This document shows positions 46,904-56,341 of a stretch of 64,000 nucleotides of DNA, one piece after another. Under the pieces are notes generated by a model that saw nothing but the letters and a program-made list of their open reading frames with translations, was not told the DNA's origin and did not search any database. The position numbers were made by a program, and so were the translations under genes. Each line of letters begins with the position of its first letter. Within the stretch, counting starts at the first letter, position 1. Source of the DNA: Streptomyces lomondensis (GTDB lineage Bacteria; Actinomycetota; Actinomycetes; Streptomycetales; Streptomycetaceae); the NCBI RefSeq assembly GCF_014651035.1, contig NZ_BMWC01000012.1, positions 124,001 through 188,000 on the forward strand, in the 5' to 3' direction.

Positions 46904-48343
46904 TCACCCCTGCCCGTGCAGCCGTCCCCCGCAGTGCGGCCAGGGACTCGCCCCCCGCCGCACGTACAGCTTCTTCGCCCGGTACGTCTGCTCCGCCGCC
47001 GGTGCGTCCTGGGGTCGGCCGCGGCCGCCGAGGGCCTGCCAGGTGTGAGTGTCGAACTGGTAGAGGCCGCCGTAGGTGCCCGACGGGTCGACCGCGTCGG
47101 GCCGGCCGCCGGACTCGCAGGCCGCGAGGCCCTGCCAGTTCAGGTGGTCGGCGCCCTGCACGGACGCGGGGCGCGGCTTGGTGCCGACCTTCACGATCTG
47201 CGGGCGCGGCTCGCGCACCACCTCGGACCTGACCCGGCGCGGCTTCTGCTTGACGCCGTTGACCGTGCGCAGGGAGTAGGTGACCCGGCGCAGGCCCGGC
47301 TCGCCCGCGCGCTCCACGACCTCCGTGCCCCGGAACAGGGTCGGGTCCTCGGTGCGCCGCACCTGGAAGGGGATCGCCTCCTCGCGGACCTCCTTGCCGC
47401 CGGTGATCCGCAGCACCGTCACGGTCTGCCCGTCGCGCGGGAAGTTCCCCTGCGGGACCGACGTGGTGTCCTGGCCGCGCAGGGTGATCCCGGCCTCCTC
47501 CACGGCCTCCCGCACGGTCGCCGCGTTGGTGCGCACGGTCCGGGCCCGGCCGTCCGCCATGATCGTGACCGTGCGCTCGGTCCGTACGTCCAGCGCGAGC
47601 CCCTCGCGCCCGATGCGCCGGGAGCGCGAGGTGGACACGTACGCGCCCTCCTGCCGCACCCCGAGCTGGCGGAGCGCCCCCGCCACCGTGCGGGCGGTCG
47701 TCCACACCTCGCGCCGGTGGCCGTCCAGGGTGAGACGCACGGGACGGGCGTAGCGCACGGCCACCTCGTCGCCGCTGGCGATCTCCGTGCCGGGCCCGGG
47801 CGCCACCACGTCGTGGGCGCCGACCTCGACGCCCTCCTCCGCGAGCAGGTCGGTGACGTCGTCGGCGAAGGTGTGCAGCGTGCGTGCCCTGCCGTCGACG
47901 TTCAGCTCGATCGCCTTGTCCTTGGCGACGAACGCCGTGGTGCCGCCCGCCAGGAAGGCGACGACGAGGGCCTGCGGGAGCAGCCGCCGCGTGGAGCCGT
48001 CCGGGCGCTCGGTGTACCGCGTCTTGCGCCGGCGCGCGGACCTGCGGTGCGAGCCGGTGCGCGACGCGGCGCGCGATCCGGCAGGTGCCTCCGCACCCGG
48101 CTCGGCGGGCACGGGCGCCGGTCCGTCGTCCGGAGCGCCCTGCCGGGGCAGCGTGGGCAGGGACGGCACCTCGTAGGCGGGCCGGTACGTGTCCTCGTAG
48201 ACATCCGGCGTCCCGGCCGGCCCGTACCCGAGCGTGTCGGCGCTGTGCGGATCGGCGGGCGGTGCGTCGAACCCGCCGTACACCGGGTGGTCGGCGTAGG
48301 CCGGGTCATACGTCTCGTAGGTCTCGTACTGCGAGTTGCTCAC
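46904..48343 (-). CDS. rpfB: Resuscitation-promoting factor, RpfB type
   Basis: A 479-residue muralytic protein helping spores and dormant cells resume growth. An unusual Tyr/Pro/Asp-rich cytoplasmic N-terminus (1-130) precedes one membrane helix (about 145-160, LLPQALVVAFLAGGTTAFVA). Three DUF348 domains, a G5 domain (about 330-400, EEAIPFQVRRTEDPTLFRGTEVVE) and a C-terminal Rpf lysozyme-like domain follow (LNWQGLAACESGGRPDAVDP, with catalytic Glu in ACESGG). GTG at 48343 with TGGAG upstream; the frame extends further. It follows tatD, and formerly preceded ksgA. Confidence 0.94.
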   Translation of the reverse strand: MSNSQYETYETYDPAYADHPVYGGFDAPPADPHSADTLGYGPAGTPDVYEDTYRPAYEVPSLPTLPRQGAPDDGPAPVPAEPGAEAPAGSRAASRTGSHRRSARRRKTRYTERPDGSTRRLLPQALVVAFLAGGTTAFVAKDKAIELNVDGRARTLHTFADDVTDLLAEEGVEVGAHDVVAPGPGTEIASGDEVAVRYARPVRLTLDGHRREVWTTARTVAGALRQLGVRQEGAYVSTSRSRRIGREGLALDVRTERTVTIMADGRARTVRTNAATVREAVEEAGITLRGQDTTSVPQGNFPRDGQTVTVLRITGGKEVREEAIPFQVRRTEDPTLFRGTEVVERAGEPGLRRVTYSLRTVNGVKQKPRRVRSEVVREPRPQIVKVGTKPRPASVQGADHLNWQGLAACESGGRPDAVDPSGTYGGLYQFDTHTWQALGGRGRPQDAPAAEQTYRAKKLYVRRGASPWPHCGGRLHGQG

Positions 48344-48472
48344 GCCGACACGCTCCAGGGGCCGGAGGGGGTCCAGAGGGGTCCGGATCGGGCCCCCAGA
48401 ACCTAGCGGAGCGGCCGTCACTCTCCAAAGCGACGCGACTACGCACAGTCGTACGGCGAGGTCGGCGAGGGG

Positions 48473-49354
48473 TCAGTAACCGAACGCGCGTGCGGTGTTC
48501 GCGCCGAGCGCGGTGGCCAGCGCGTCCTCGTCGATGCCGCGCACGGCGGCCATGGCCCGGACGGTGAGGGGCACGAGGTACGGGGCGTTGGGCCGCCCGC
48601 GGTACGGCACCGGCGTGAGGAAGGGCGCGTCCGTCTCCACGAGGAGCAGTTCCAGCGGGGCCACCGCCACCGCGTCCCGCAGGTTCTGGGCGTTCTTGAA
48701 GGTGACGTTGCCGGCGAAGGACATGAAGTAGCCCGCGCTCGCGCAGATCTCCGCCATCTCGGCGTCGCCGGAGTAGCAGTGGAAGACGGTCCGCTCCGGG
48801 GCGCCCTCCTCCTTCAGCACGCGCAGGACGTCGGCGTGGGCGTCGCGGTCGTGGATGACGAGGGCCTTGCCGTGCCGCTTGGCGATCTCGATGTGGGCGC
48901 GGAAGGACCGCTCCTGCGCCTCCATGCCCTCGGGCCCGGTGCGGAAGTAGTCGAGGCCGGTCTCACCGACGCCCTTGACCTGCTCCAGCGCGGCCAGCCG
49001 GTCGATCTCGGCCAGCGCCTCGTCCAGGGCGGCCTGCCCGCCGGGCTCGCGGGCGCCCTGCCGCGACCAGCCGTCGGGGTCGCCGTGGACGATGCGGGGC
49101 GCCTCGTTCGGGTGCAGGGCGACCGTGGCGTGGACGGCGTCGTACGCCGCGGCCGTCTCGGCCGCCCACCGCGAGCCCTTGAGGTCGCAGCCGACCTGCA
49201 CGACCGTCGTCACACCGACCGACGCCGCCTTCGCCAGCGCCTCCTCGACCGTGCCGGACTGCATGTCCAGGTGGGTGTGGGAGTCGGCGACCGGCACCCG
49301 GAGGGGTTCCGGCAGCGGGGGCGCGGCGTTCTTGTCCGGGTCGTTCGAAGGCAT
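48473..49354 (-). CDS. tatD: TatD-family metal-dependent deoxyribonuclease
   Basis: A 293-residue TIM-barrel hydrolase. The metal-binding DSHTHLD is at residues 24-30, VALHPNEAPR around 79, GETGLDYFR around 140, HDRDAHADVL around 183, HCYSGD around 205 and VETDAPFLTPVPYRGRPN near 250, all as in TatD. It probably acts in DNA repair or degradation. It is first in the tatD-rpfB-ksgA-ispE order conserved in actinobacteria. A hairpin upstream separates it from the zinc-ribbon gene. Confidence 0.95.
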   Translation of the reverse strand: MPSNDPDKNAAPPLPEPLRVPVADSHTHLDMQSGTVEEALAKAASVGVTTVVQVGCDLKGSRWAAETAAAYDAVHATVALHPNEAPRIVHGDPDGWSRQGAREPGGQAALDEALAEIDRLAALEQVKGVGETGLDYFRTGPEGMEAQERSFRAHIEIAKRHGKALVIHDRDAHADVLRVLKEEGAPERTVFHCYSGDAEMAEICASAGYFMSFAGNVTFKNAQNLRDAVAVAPLELLLVETDAPFLTPVPYRGRPNAPYLVPLTVRAMAAVRGIDEDALATALGANTARAFGY

Positions 49355-49376
49355 GCCCCGATCCTACGAAAGGGGT

Positions 49377-49412
49377 ACGCCCTCCCCGATGGGGGAGGAC
49401 CGGGGAGGGCGT
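49377..49412 (-). terminator. Hairpin between zinc-ribbon gene and tatD
   Basis: ACGCCCTCCCCG (49377-49388) pairs perfectly with CGGGGAGGGCGT (49401-49412) over a 12-base loop. It lies 21 bases after the stop of the minus-strand gene at 49434 and just upstream of tatD. Confidence 0.8.
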
Positions 49413-49433
49413 CGACAAGGGGAGCCGGACGGG

Positions 49434-49865
49434 TCAGCTCGCCTTGCGCTGGAAGGGGTGCAGCAGGTCGGACAGGTGCCAGTGGTGGTGCTCGGGCTTC
49501 TCGTCCCCGGGCTTCTCCTGCTCGGCCTCGGCCTCCGCCGTGGGCGCCTCCACCGGCCCGGCGGGCGGCGGCACGCGGTGCGGCCGGTCCGCCGCCCTGC
49601 GCGCAGAGGCGACCCGGCCGGGCCGCATGATCCGCACGAGGTGACCGTCGCAGTTCTGGCACGTGGGCTTGCTCAACGGGGAGGGCACGACCGTGCCGTC
49701 CACGACGTAGAGGACGAACTCGTGGCCCGCGGCGTCCGTGTGGTGCTCTATCTCGTACGACTGCTCCCAGCCGTACCCGCAGCGCATGCACGCGAAGGAG
49801 TACGACTCGTTGACGACGGCAGTCGCGCCGGCGCGGAGCCCGGTCTGTCCTGCGATCTCACTCAT
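49434..49865 (-). CDS. Zinc-ribbon protein with acidic/His tail, unknown function
   Basis: A 143-residue protein. ACMRCGYGWEQSYEI and TCQNCDGHLVRI, separated by about 42 residues, give a CxxC...CxxC zinc ribbon (C26/C29 and C69/C72). The C-terminal third is Pro/Glu-rich and ends in HHHWHLSDLLHPF. The whole is soluble. It may bind nucleic acid or protein. It is transcribed alone and upstream of tatD. I know no characterised homologue. Confidence 0.78.
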   Translation of the reverse strand: MSEIAGQTGLRAGATAVVNESYSFACMRCGYGWEQSYEIEHHTDAAGHEFVLYVVDGTVVPSPLSKPTCQNCDGHLVRIMRPGRVASARRAADRPHRVPPPAGPVEAPTAEAEAEQEKPGDEKPEHHHWHLSDLLHPFQRKAS

Positions 49866-50021
49866 GCCAGCTCCTGTTGGTCCGCTGAGGCGTCGGGACG
49901 ATTCCGTCCCGCAACCCAGTGGACTCCTCAGCCGGAGTGAAGGCAGCAGACCTGTCGACTATTGGCGCGGACTTGGAGATTCCTTGCCTCAGCCGCCGGT
50001 CGCCTTTGCCGACCCATGGGA

Positions 50022-50040
50022 CGCGCCCCATAGGGGCGCG
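50022..50040. repeat. Short interspersed repeat with terminator-like hairpin
   Basis: CGCGCCCC-ATA-GGGGCGCG forms an 8-bp stem with a 3-base loop, followed by GGGCTGTATTCGATATGCGG and CTCCGCCGCGTGGGCGCGAC. I recall this combined sequence as common between Streptomyces genes. It lies 56 bases past the rsmI stop (minus strand) and can serve as its terminator. Confidence 0.65.
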
Positions 50041-50096
50041 GGGCTGTATTCGATATGCGGCTCCGCCGCGTGGGCGCGACAAGCCACACACAACCG

Positions 50097-50942
50097 TCAG
50101 CGTGCATTCTTCGCAGCAACCACCGCATCAAAAACAACCCGCTTCGGCACGCCGACCTCCTGCGCCACCGCGGCAATCGCCTCCTTGCGCCGCTCCCCCG
50201 CCTCCTCCCGCACCCGAACCCGCCGCACCAGTTCCTCCGGCCCGACCTCCTCGGGCCCCTTCTCCGGCGCCCCCTCCACCACGACGGTGATCTCCCCGCG
50301 CACCCCCTCGGCGGCCCACACCGCGAGCTCCCCCAGCCCGCCCCGCCGAACCTCCTCATACGTCTTGGTCAGCTCCCGGCACACCGCGGCCCGCCGCTCC
50401 GCCCCGAACACCTCGGCCATCGCCGCGAGCGTGTCGTCCAGCCGATGGGGAGCCTCGAAATACACCAGCGTGCGCCGCTCCCCGGCCACCTCCCGCAGCC
50501 GCCCCAGCCGCTCCCCCGCCTTGCGCGGCAGGAACCCCTCGAAGCAGAACCGGTCGACGGGCAGCCCGGACAGCGCCAGTGCGGTCAGCACGGCGGACGG
50601 CCCGGGCACGGCCGTGACCCGCACGTCCCGCTCCACGGCGGCCGCGACCAGCCGGTATCCGGGGTCGGACACGGACGGCATCCCCGCGTCCGTGACGAGC
50701 AGCACCCGCGCCCCGCCCACCAGCTCCTCGACCAGCTCCGGCGTCCGCGCGGATTCGTTGCCCTCGAAGTACGACACCACCCGCCCCTTGGGCGTGACGC
50801 CCAGCGCCTGGGTCAGCCGGCGCAGCCGCCGCGTGTCCTCGGCGGCGACGACATCGGCTCCGGCCAGTTCCTCGGCGAGCCGGGGCGGGGCGTCCGCGAT
50901 GTCGCCGATGGGGGTGCCTGCGAGTACGAGGGTTCCGGTCAC
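50097..50942 (-). CDS. rsmI: 16S rRNA (cytidine1402-2'-O)-methyltransferase
   Basis: A 281-residue SAM-dependent methyltransferase of the tetrapyrrole-methylase fold modifying C1402 of 16S rRNA. Motifs: LVLAGTPIGDIADAPPRLAEELAGADVVAAEDTRRLRRLT, LLVTDAGMPSVSDPGYRL, VPGPSAVLTALALSGLP, and YFEAPHRLDDTL. The GTG at 50942 has GGAGG with 8-base spacing; the frame extends to 51014. Divergent from pmt with 111 bases between. Confidence 0.95.
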   Translation of the reverse strand: MTGTLVLAGTPIGDIADAPPRLAEELAGADVVAAEDTRRLRRLTQALGVTPKGRVVSYFEGNESARTPELVEELVGGARVLLVTDAGMPSVSDPGYRLVAAAVERDVRVTAVPGPSAVLTALALSGLPVDRFCFEGFLPRKAGERLGRLREVAGERRTLVYFEAPHRLDDTLAAMAEVFGAERRAAVCRELTKTYEEVRRGGLGELAVWAAEGVRGEITVVVEGAPEKGPEEVGPEELVRRVRVREEAGERRKEAIAAVAQEVGVPKRVVFDAVVAAKNAR

Positions 50943-51053
50943 GCCCCCATCCTCCCAGGGGCCCAGGGCGCGGACTCCTCCCAGGGGCGGAGGACGGGGA
51001 CGCATACCGGCCATGCACGGGACTCACACAGAACGGTTCCCTACGATGGCGCG

Positions 51054-52802
51054 GTGACCAGTACCGCGTCCTCGACGGACACCCGGCAGGGCCAGGCGCC
51101 GCACGAGCAGCGGCCGCCCTGGCAGCAGCGGCTGCGCCGCTTCGGCTACCAGGGGCAGCCCAGAAGCGACGCCCGTGACGTCCGTGACCGCCTGGTGCCG
51201 CCGTACACCGAGCCCTCCCCGCGCCTGTGGGCGGCGCTCGGCATCCCGCACACCCTGGCGGGCCGACTGGTGCGCTGGTCGGGCTGGATCGGCCCGCTGC
51301 TCGTCACACTGCTGGCGGGCGTGCTGCGGTTCTGGAACCTGGGCAGCCCCAAGGCGGTGATATTCGACGAGACGTACTACGCGAAGGACGCGTGGGGGCT
51401 CGTCCACCGCGGGTTCGAGGTCAGCTGGGACAAGAACGCGAACGACCTGGTGCTGTCGTCGGGCGGGCACGTGCCCATCCCGACGGAGGCGGCGTACGTC
51501 GTGCACCCGCCGGTCGGCAAGTACGTCATCGGACTCGGCGAGCTGATGTTCGGGTTCGACCCCTTCGGCTGGCGGTTCATGACGGCCCTGCTCGGGACGC
51601 TGTCGGTGCTGATGCTGTGCCGGATCGGCCGCCGGCTGTTCCGCTCCACCTTCCTGGGCTGTCTCGCGGGCACGCTGATGGCGCTGGACGGCCTGCACTT
51701 CGTGATGAGCCGCACGGCGCTGCTCGACGGCGTGCTGATGTTCTTCGTGCTGGCCGCGTTCGGCTGTCTGCTCGTCGACCGGGACAAGGCCCGCGAGAAA
51801 CTCGCCGCCGCGCTCCCGGCGGACGCCGACGGTCGGGTCCGCCCCGACCGGCACACGGCCGAGACGGCCCGCCTCGGATGGCGCCCCTGGCGCTGGGCGG
51901 CGGGCCTGATGCTGGGCCTGGCCATCGGCACGAAGTGGAACGGCCTGTACATCCTGGCCGCGTTCTGCCTGATGGCGGTGTTGTGGGACGTCGGCTCGCG
52001 CCGGGTCGCCGGGGCCCGGCACCCGTACGCGGCGGTCCTCCGGCGCGACACGGGCCTGGCCTTCGTCGCCACTGTCCCGGTCGCGATCGTCACCTACTTC
52101 GCCTCCTGGGCCGGCTGGATCCTCTCCCCCACCGACGGCTCCGGCGGCTACTTCCGCAACTGGGCCGCGACCGACGGCAAGGGCGGCAGCTGGACCTTCC
52201 TGCCGGACTGGCTGCGCAGCCTGTGGCACTACGAGCACCAGGTGTACGAGTTCCACGTGGGCCTGTCGTCGCCGCACACCTACCAGTCCAACCCGTGGAG
52301 CTGGCTCGTCCTGGGCCGCCCGGTGTCGTACTTCTACGAGTCCCCGGCGCCCGGCAAGGACGGCTGCCCCGCCGACGCCGGCGAGAAGTGCGCCCGCGAG
52401 GTCCTCGCGCTCGGCACGCCGCTGCTGTGGTGGGTCGCCTGCTTCGCCGTCCTGTACGTCCTGTGGCGCTGGTTCTTCCGCCGCGACTGGCGCGCGGGCG
52501 CCATCGCCTGCGGCATCGCGGCCGGCTACCTGCCCTGGTTCATGTACCAGGAGCGCACGATCTTCTTCTTCTACGCCATCGTCTTCCTGCCGTTCCTGTG
52601 CCTGGCGGTGGCCATGCTGCTCGGCGCGATCATCGGCCCACCCCGCTCCTCCGACACCCGCCGCGTCGCGGGCGCCACGACCGCGGGCGTCCTGGTCCTG
52701 CTGATCGCCTGGAACTTCATCTACTTCTGGCCGCTGTACACGGGCACGGCCATCCCGATCGACGACTGGCGGTCGCGGATGTGGCTGGACACCTGGGTCT
52801 GA
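51054..52802 (+). CDS. pmt: Polyprenyl-phosphate-mannose: protein O-mannosyltransferase
   Basis: A 582-residue GT39 integral membrane glycosyltransferase with about ten hydrophobic segments. The key FDETYYAKDAWGLVHRG (conserved Asp-Glu in the first extracytoplasmic loop) occurs near residue 103, followed by the VHPPVGKYVIGLGELMFG motif. It mannosylates secreted proteins; S. coelicolor Pmt is known to be required for phage phiC31 infection. GTG at 51054; upstream the frame is open through rsmI antisense. Cytoplasmic N-terminus about 75 residues. Confidence 0.94.
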   Translation: MTSTASSTDTRQGQAPHEQRPPWQQRLRRFGYQGQPRSDARDVRDRLVPPYTEPSPRLWAALGIPHTLAGRLVRWSGWIGPLLVTLLAGVLRFWNLGSPKAVIFDETYYAKDAWGLVHRGFEVSWDKNANDLVLSSGGHVPIPTEAAYVVHPPVGKYVIGLGELMFGFDPFGWRFMTALLGTLSVLMLCRIGRRLFRSTFLGCLAGTLMALDGLHFVMSRTALLDGVLMFFVLAAFGCLLVDRDKAREKLAAALPADADGRVRPDRHTAETARLGWRPWRWAAGLMLGLAIGTKWNGLYILAAFCLMAVLWDVGSRRVAGARHPYAAVLRRDTGLAFVATVPVAIVTYFASWAGWILSPTDGSGGYFRNWAATDGKGGSWTFLPDWLRSLWHYEHQVYEFHVGLSSPHTYQSNPWSWLVLGRPVSYFYESPAPGKDGCPADAGEKCAREVLALGTPLLWWVACFAVLYVLWRWFFRRDWRAGAIACGIAAGYLPWFMYQERTIFFFYAIVFLPFLCLAVAMLLGAIIGPPRSSDTRRVAGATTAGVLVLLIAWNFIYFWPLYTGTAIPIDDWRSRMWLDTWV

Positions 52803-52880
52803 CCTATGTTCGGTCAAAAATCGAAACAACCACACCTGGTGTCACCCCCTGCGCATAGAGTGCACCCGGATCGAGCTTTC

Positions 52881-52892
52881 TGAACGCGTTCA
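52881..52892. promoter_or_regulatory. Perfect 12-bp palindrome upstream of the first PBP
   Basis: TGAACGCGTTCA lies 38 bases before the PBP ATG at 52931 and directly before an AAAGGAG. Symmetric and in the leader; could be an operator or part of the mRNA leader. Confidence 0.5.
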
Positions 52893-52930
52893 AAGGAGCG
52901 TGTGAGGCTCAACGGGGAGGGGACGGCCAC

Positions 52931-54565
52931 ATGGCCAAGGGGGTCAAGGCCGCTGTCATAGGCAGTGTGTTCGCCGTGATGGTGGGTGGGGCCGGGTACG
53001 GGACCTACAACATCGTGAGCGCGCTGAGCGGTGACGGGGGCGGCACGAGCGGGGTGGCCGCGGAGAGGAAGTCGGGCCCGCCCGGCGAGGACGAGGTCAA
53101 GGAGACCACGGCCGGGTTCTTCGCGGCCTGGGAGAAGGGCGAGGCCGCCGAGGCCGCGTCGTACACGAACAACGACGCGGCAGCCGAGCAGCTGCTGACC
53201 GCCTTCGGCGACGACGCGCACATCACCGACGTGAAGATCACGCCCGGCGCGGCGAAGGGCGCCACCGTGCCGTACACCGTGAAAGCCAAGGTGGCCTACG
53301 GCGGGAAGTCCAAGCCGCTGAGCTACCGCAGCGAGCTGAAGGTCGTGCGCGGTCTCACCACCGGCCGGGCGCTGGTCGACTGGCAGCCGGCCGTCGTGCA
53401 CCCCGAGCTGAGGCGGGACGACACCCTCGTCACGGAGACGTCGGCCAGCCCGCCGATCGAGGCCGTGGGCCGGGACGGCTCGGAGCTGACGAAGGAGAAG
53501 TACCCCTCCCTCGGCCCGGTCCTGGACGCCCTGCGCGACAAGTACGGCAAGGAGGCCGGCGGCACCCCGGGCATCGAGCTGGTCATCCGGCACGCCGGCG
53601 AGAGCGCCCCCGACACCCCGCTGCTGACCCTCGCCGAGGGCAAGCCGGGCAAGCTCACCACCACGATCAGCCCGGGCGCGCAGGCCGCGGCCGAGCGGGC
53701 GGTCAAGCGGTTCGCCCAGTCGTCGGTGGTGGCCGTCAAGCCGAGCAGCGGCGAGGTGCTGGCCGTGGCCAACAACCGTACGGACGGCTTCAACGCGGCC
53801 TTCCAGGGCGGGGCGGCACCCGGCTCCACCATGAAGATCATCACCGCCGCGATGCTCATCGACAACGGCGTGACCTCCATGAACGGCCCGGCTCCCTGCC
53901 CGGCGAGCGCCGTGTGGCAGGGCCAGACGTTCAAGAACCTGACGGGCATGGATCCCGACGAGAACGCCACGCTCGCCAACAGCTTCATGCGGTCCTGCAA
54001 CACCGCCTTCATCAAGCTCGTCGACGAGAAGCCGCTCACCGACGCCTCGCTGGCCCAGGAGGCCGAGCGGCACTTCGGGCTCGGGCAGGACAACTGGAAG
54101 ACCGGCATCTCCTCCTTCGACGGCAGCGTCCCGGAGGTCGGCGGGCCGGACCGGGCCGCCGGTGCCATCGGGCAGGGCCAGGTCCAGATGAGCCCGCTGA
54201 ACATGGCGTCGGTCACCGCGACCGCGATCACCGGCGCCTTCCGCCAGCCCTACCTCGTCTCGCCGGAGCTCGACGGCCGGCAGCTGGCCCAGGCCGAGGG
54301 ACTCAAGGCGAGCACCGCCGCCCAGCTGAAGCAGATGATGCGGCTCACCGCGACCCAGGGCACCGCCCAGGAGGCCATGCGGGGACTCGGCGGCGACATC
54401 GGCGCCAAGACCGGTTCCGCCGAGGTCGACGGCAACGCCAAGTCCAACAGCTGGTTCACCGGTTTCCGGGGCGACATCGCGGCCGCGGCCATGACCGAGC
54501 AGGGCGGCCACGGCGGCGACGCGGCCGGGCCGATTGTCGCAGCCGTGCTACGAACAGGTGGCTGA
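52931..54565 (+). CDS. Class B-type penicillin-binding transpeptidase (copy 1)
   Basis: A 544-residue cell-wall transpeptidase with a membrane anchor (about 5-30), an NTF2-like MecA_N domain (about 55-165) and a transpeptidase domain. Motif 1 is S299-T-M-K302 (PGSTMKII), motif 2 is SCN (SFMRSCNTAFIKL) and motif 3 is KTGS (GAKTGSAEVDG). Relatives lacking the extra dimerisation part act in sporulation-specific wall synthesis in Streptomyces. Followed after 96 bases by a close paralogue, and ssgE beyond it. Confidence 0.93.
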   Translation: MAKGVKAAVIGSVFAVMVGGAGYGTYNIVSALSGDGGGTSGVAAERKSGPPGEDEVKETTAGFFAAWEKGEAAEAASYTNNDAAAEQLLTAFGDDAHITDVKITPGAAKGATVPYTVKAKVAYGGKSKPLSYRSELKVVRGLTTGRALVDWQPAVVHPELRRDDTLVTETSASPPIEAVGRDGSELTKEKYPSLGPVLDALRDKYGKEAGGTPGIELVIRHAGESAPDTPLLTLAEGKPGKLTTTISPGAQAAAERAVKRFAQSSVVAVKPSSGEVLAVANNRTDGFNAAFQGGAAPGSTMKIITAAMLIDNGVTSMNGPAPCPASAVWQGQTFKNLTGMDPDENATLANSFMRSCNTAFIKLVDEKPLTDASLAQEAERHFGLGQDNWKTGISSFDGSVPEVGGPDRAAGAIGQGQVQMSPLNMASVTATAITGAFRQPYLVSPELDGRQLAQAEGLKASTAAQLKQMMRLTATQGTAQEAMRGLGGDIGAKTGSAEVDGNAKSNSWFTGFRGDIAAAAMTEQGGHGGDAAGPIVAAVLRTGG

Positions 54566-54661
54566 TCTCACCTCCGCGGGACGGGACTCTAGGGTGGTGG
54601 CCGTCGTTGGGACAGCCGAGGGCAACGGGGACCCTGGGGATTCGCGGAGGAACGAACAGCA

Positions 54662-56332
54662 GTGGGCAACAGAAGGCGCGTCGCCGAGCGGCGGAAGACG
54701 AAGCCCGTCGTGATCGGCGGGATGATCGCCGTGGTCGTCGTCGGGGCCGGGGCCGGCGCCTACGCGCTGTACGGCGGCGGTGCCGCGGCCGACGACGGGG
54801 CGCGCACCGCGTCGGACCAGAAGTCCGAGGTGAAGTCCGGCCCGCTGTCCAGGGCCGAGGTCACCGCCGCCGCGCGCGCCTTCCTCACCGCCTGGCAGTC
54901 GGGCCAGGTCACGCGGGCCGCCGCCGCCACCGACGACGCGGCCGCGGCCCGGTCCCTGCTCACCGGCTACACCAAGGACGCCCACATCAAGGACGTCACC
55001 CTCACCCCGGGCACCCGCGCGGGCGACAAGGTGCCGTTCACCGTCAAGGCCACGGTGTCGTACAAGGGCACCGAGAAGCCGCTGGCGTACGACAGCGCGC
55101 TGAGCGTCGTCCGCCGCGCCAGCGACGGGAAGCCGCTGGTCGACTGGCAATCCGCGGTCGTCCACCCGGATCTGAAGGACGGCGACAAGCTGGTCACCGG
55201 CGAGGCCGGCACGCCCCCGGTGAAGGCGCTCGACCGGGACGGCGGCGAGCTGACCGAGCAGAAGTACGCCTCGATCGGCCCGATCCTGGACGGCCTGCGC
55301 GAGAAGTACGGCAAGGAGGCCGGCGGCAAGGCCGGTATCGAGCTGCGGGTCGTGCGCGGGAAGGCCGCCAAGGCGAAGGACCTGTCCGACAAGACCCTGC
55401 TGGAGCTGAGCAAGGGCACGCCGGGCACGGTGAAGACCACGCTGGACCCGGCGCTCCAGGCGGCGGCCGAGAAGCAGGTCGCGAAGAAGGCCCGGTCGTC
55501 GGTGGCCGTGGTGCGGGTGTCGACCGGCGAGATCCTGGCCGCCGCCAATGCCTCGCCCGGCTTCAACACCGCCTTCCAGGGCTCCCTGGCGCCCGGCTCC
55601 ACGATGAAGGTCATCACCGCGTCGATGCTGATCGAGAAGGGCCTGGCCTCGGCGGACAAGAAGCACCCGTGCCCTAAGTACTTCACGTACGGGCACTGGA
55701 AGTTCCAGAACGACGACAAGTTCGAGATCAAGGACGGCACGTTCAAGGCGAGCTTCGCCCGCTCCTGCAACACGGCCTTCATCAGCCAGGCGCCGAAGCT
55801 GAAGGACGACGACCTGACCAAGCAGGCCCAGCAGGTGTTCGGGCTGGGCCTGAACAACTGGGCGATCGGCGTGCCGTCCTTCGACGGGGCGGTGCCGGTG
55901 CAGTCGGCGGCCCAGATGGGCGCCTCGCTGATCGGGCAGGGCGGGGTCCGGATGAACCCGCTGAACATGGCGTCGGTGTCGGCGACGGTCAAGGCCGGCA
56001 CCTTCCACCAGCCGTACCTGGTCTCCCCGGACGTGGACGGTCGCAAGCTCGCGACGGCCTCGCGCACGATGTCGGCGGGCACGCTGTCCCAGCTGCGCGA
56101 GCTGATGGCGTACACGGCCGAGGCGGGTACGGCCGCGGAGGCGATGGCCGGGGTCAGCGGCGACGTCGGCGCGAAGACCGGCTCCGCCGAGGTCGACGGC
56201 CAGAAGAAGCCGAACGGCTGGTTCACCGCCTACCGCGGCGACCTGGCCGCCGCGGGCGTGGTCCAGCAGGGCGGCCACGGCGGCTCGACGGCCGGCCCGA
56301 TCGTGGCGGCCCTGCTGAAGGCGGGCGGCTGA
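54662..56332 (+). CDS. Class B-type penicillin-binding transpeptidase (copy 2)
   Basis: A 556-residue paralogue of the preceding gene with the same three parts: Arg/Lys-rich N-terminus and membrane helix (about 18-40), NTF2-like MecA_N domain (about 60-180) and transpeptidase domain with S313-T-M-K316, SCN (ARSCNTAFISQ) and KTGS (GAKTGSAEVDG). Long stretches are nearly identical to copy 1. GTG at 54662 with GGAGG 11 bases upstream. It converges with ssgE, 9 bases apart. Confidence 0.93.
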   Translation: MGNRRRVAERRKTKPVVIGGMIAVVVVGAGAGAYALYGGGAAADDGARTASDQKSEVKSGPLSRAEVTAAARAFLTAWQSGQVTRAAAATDDAAAARSLLTGYTKDAHIKDVTLTPGTRAGDKVPFTVKATVSYKGTEKPLAYDSALSVVRRASDGKPLVDWQSAVVHPDLKDGDKLVTGEAGTPPVKALDRDGGELTEQKYASIGPILDGLREKYGKEAGGKAGIELRVVRGKAAKAKDLSDKTLLELSKGTPGTVKTTLDPALQAAAEKQVAKKARSSVAVVRVSTGEILAAANASPGFNTAFQGSLAPGSTMKVITASMLIEKGLASADKKHPCPKYFTYGHWKFQNDDKFEIKDGTFKASFARSCNTAFISQAPKLKDDDLTKQAQQVFGLGLNNWAIGVPSFDGAVPVQSAAQMGASLIGQGGVRMNPLNMASVSATVKAGTFHQPYLVSPDVDGRKLATASRTMSAGTLSQLRELMAYTAEAGTAAEAMAGVSGDVGAKTGSAEVDGQKKPNGWFTAYRGDLAAAGVVQQGGHGGSTAGPIVAALLKAGG

Positions 56333-56341
56333 GCCCGGAGG

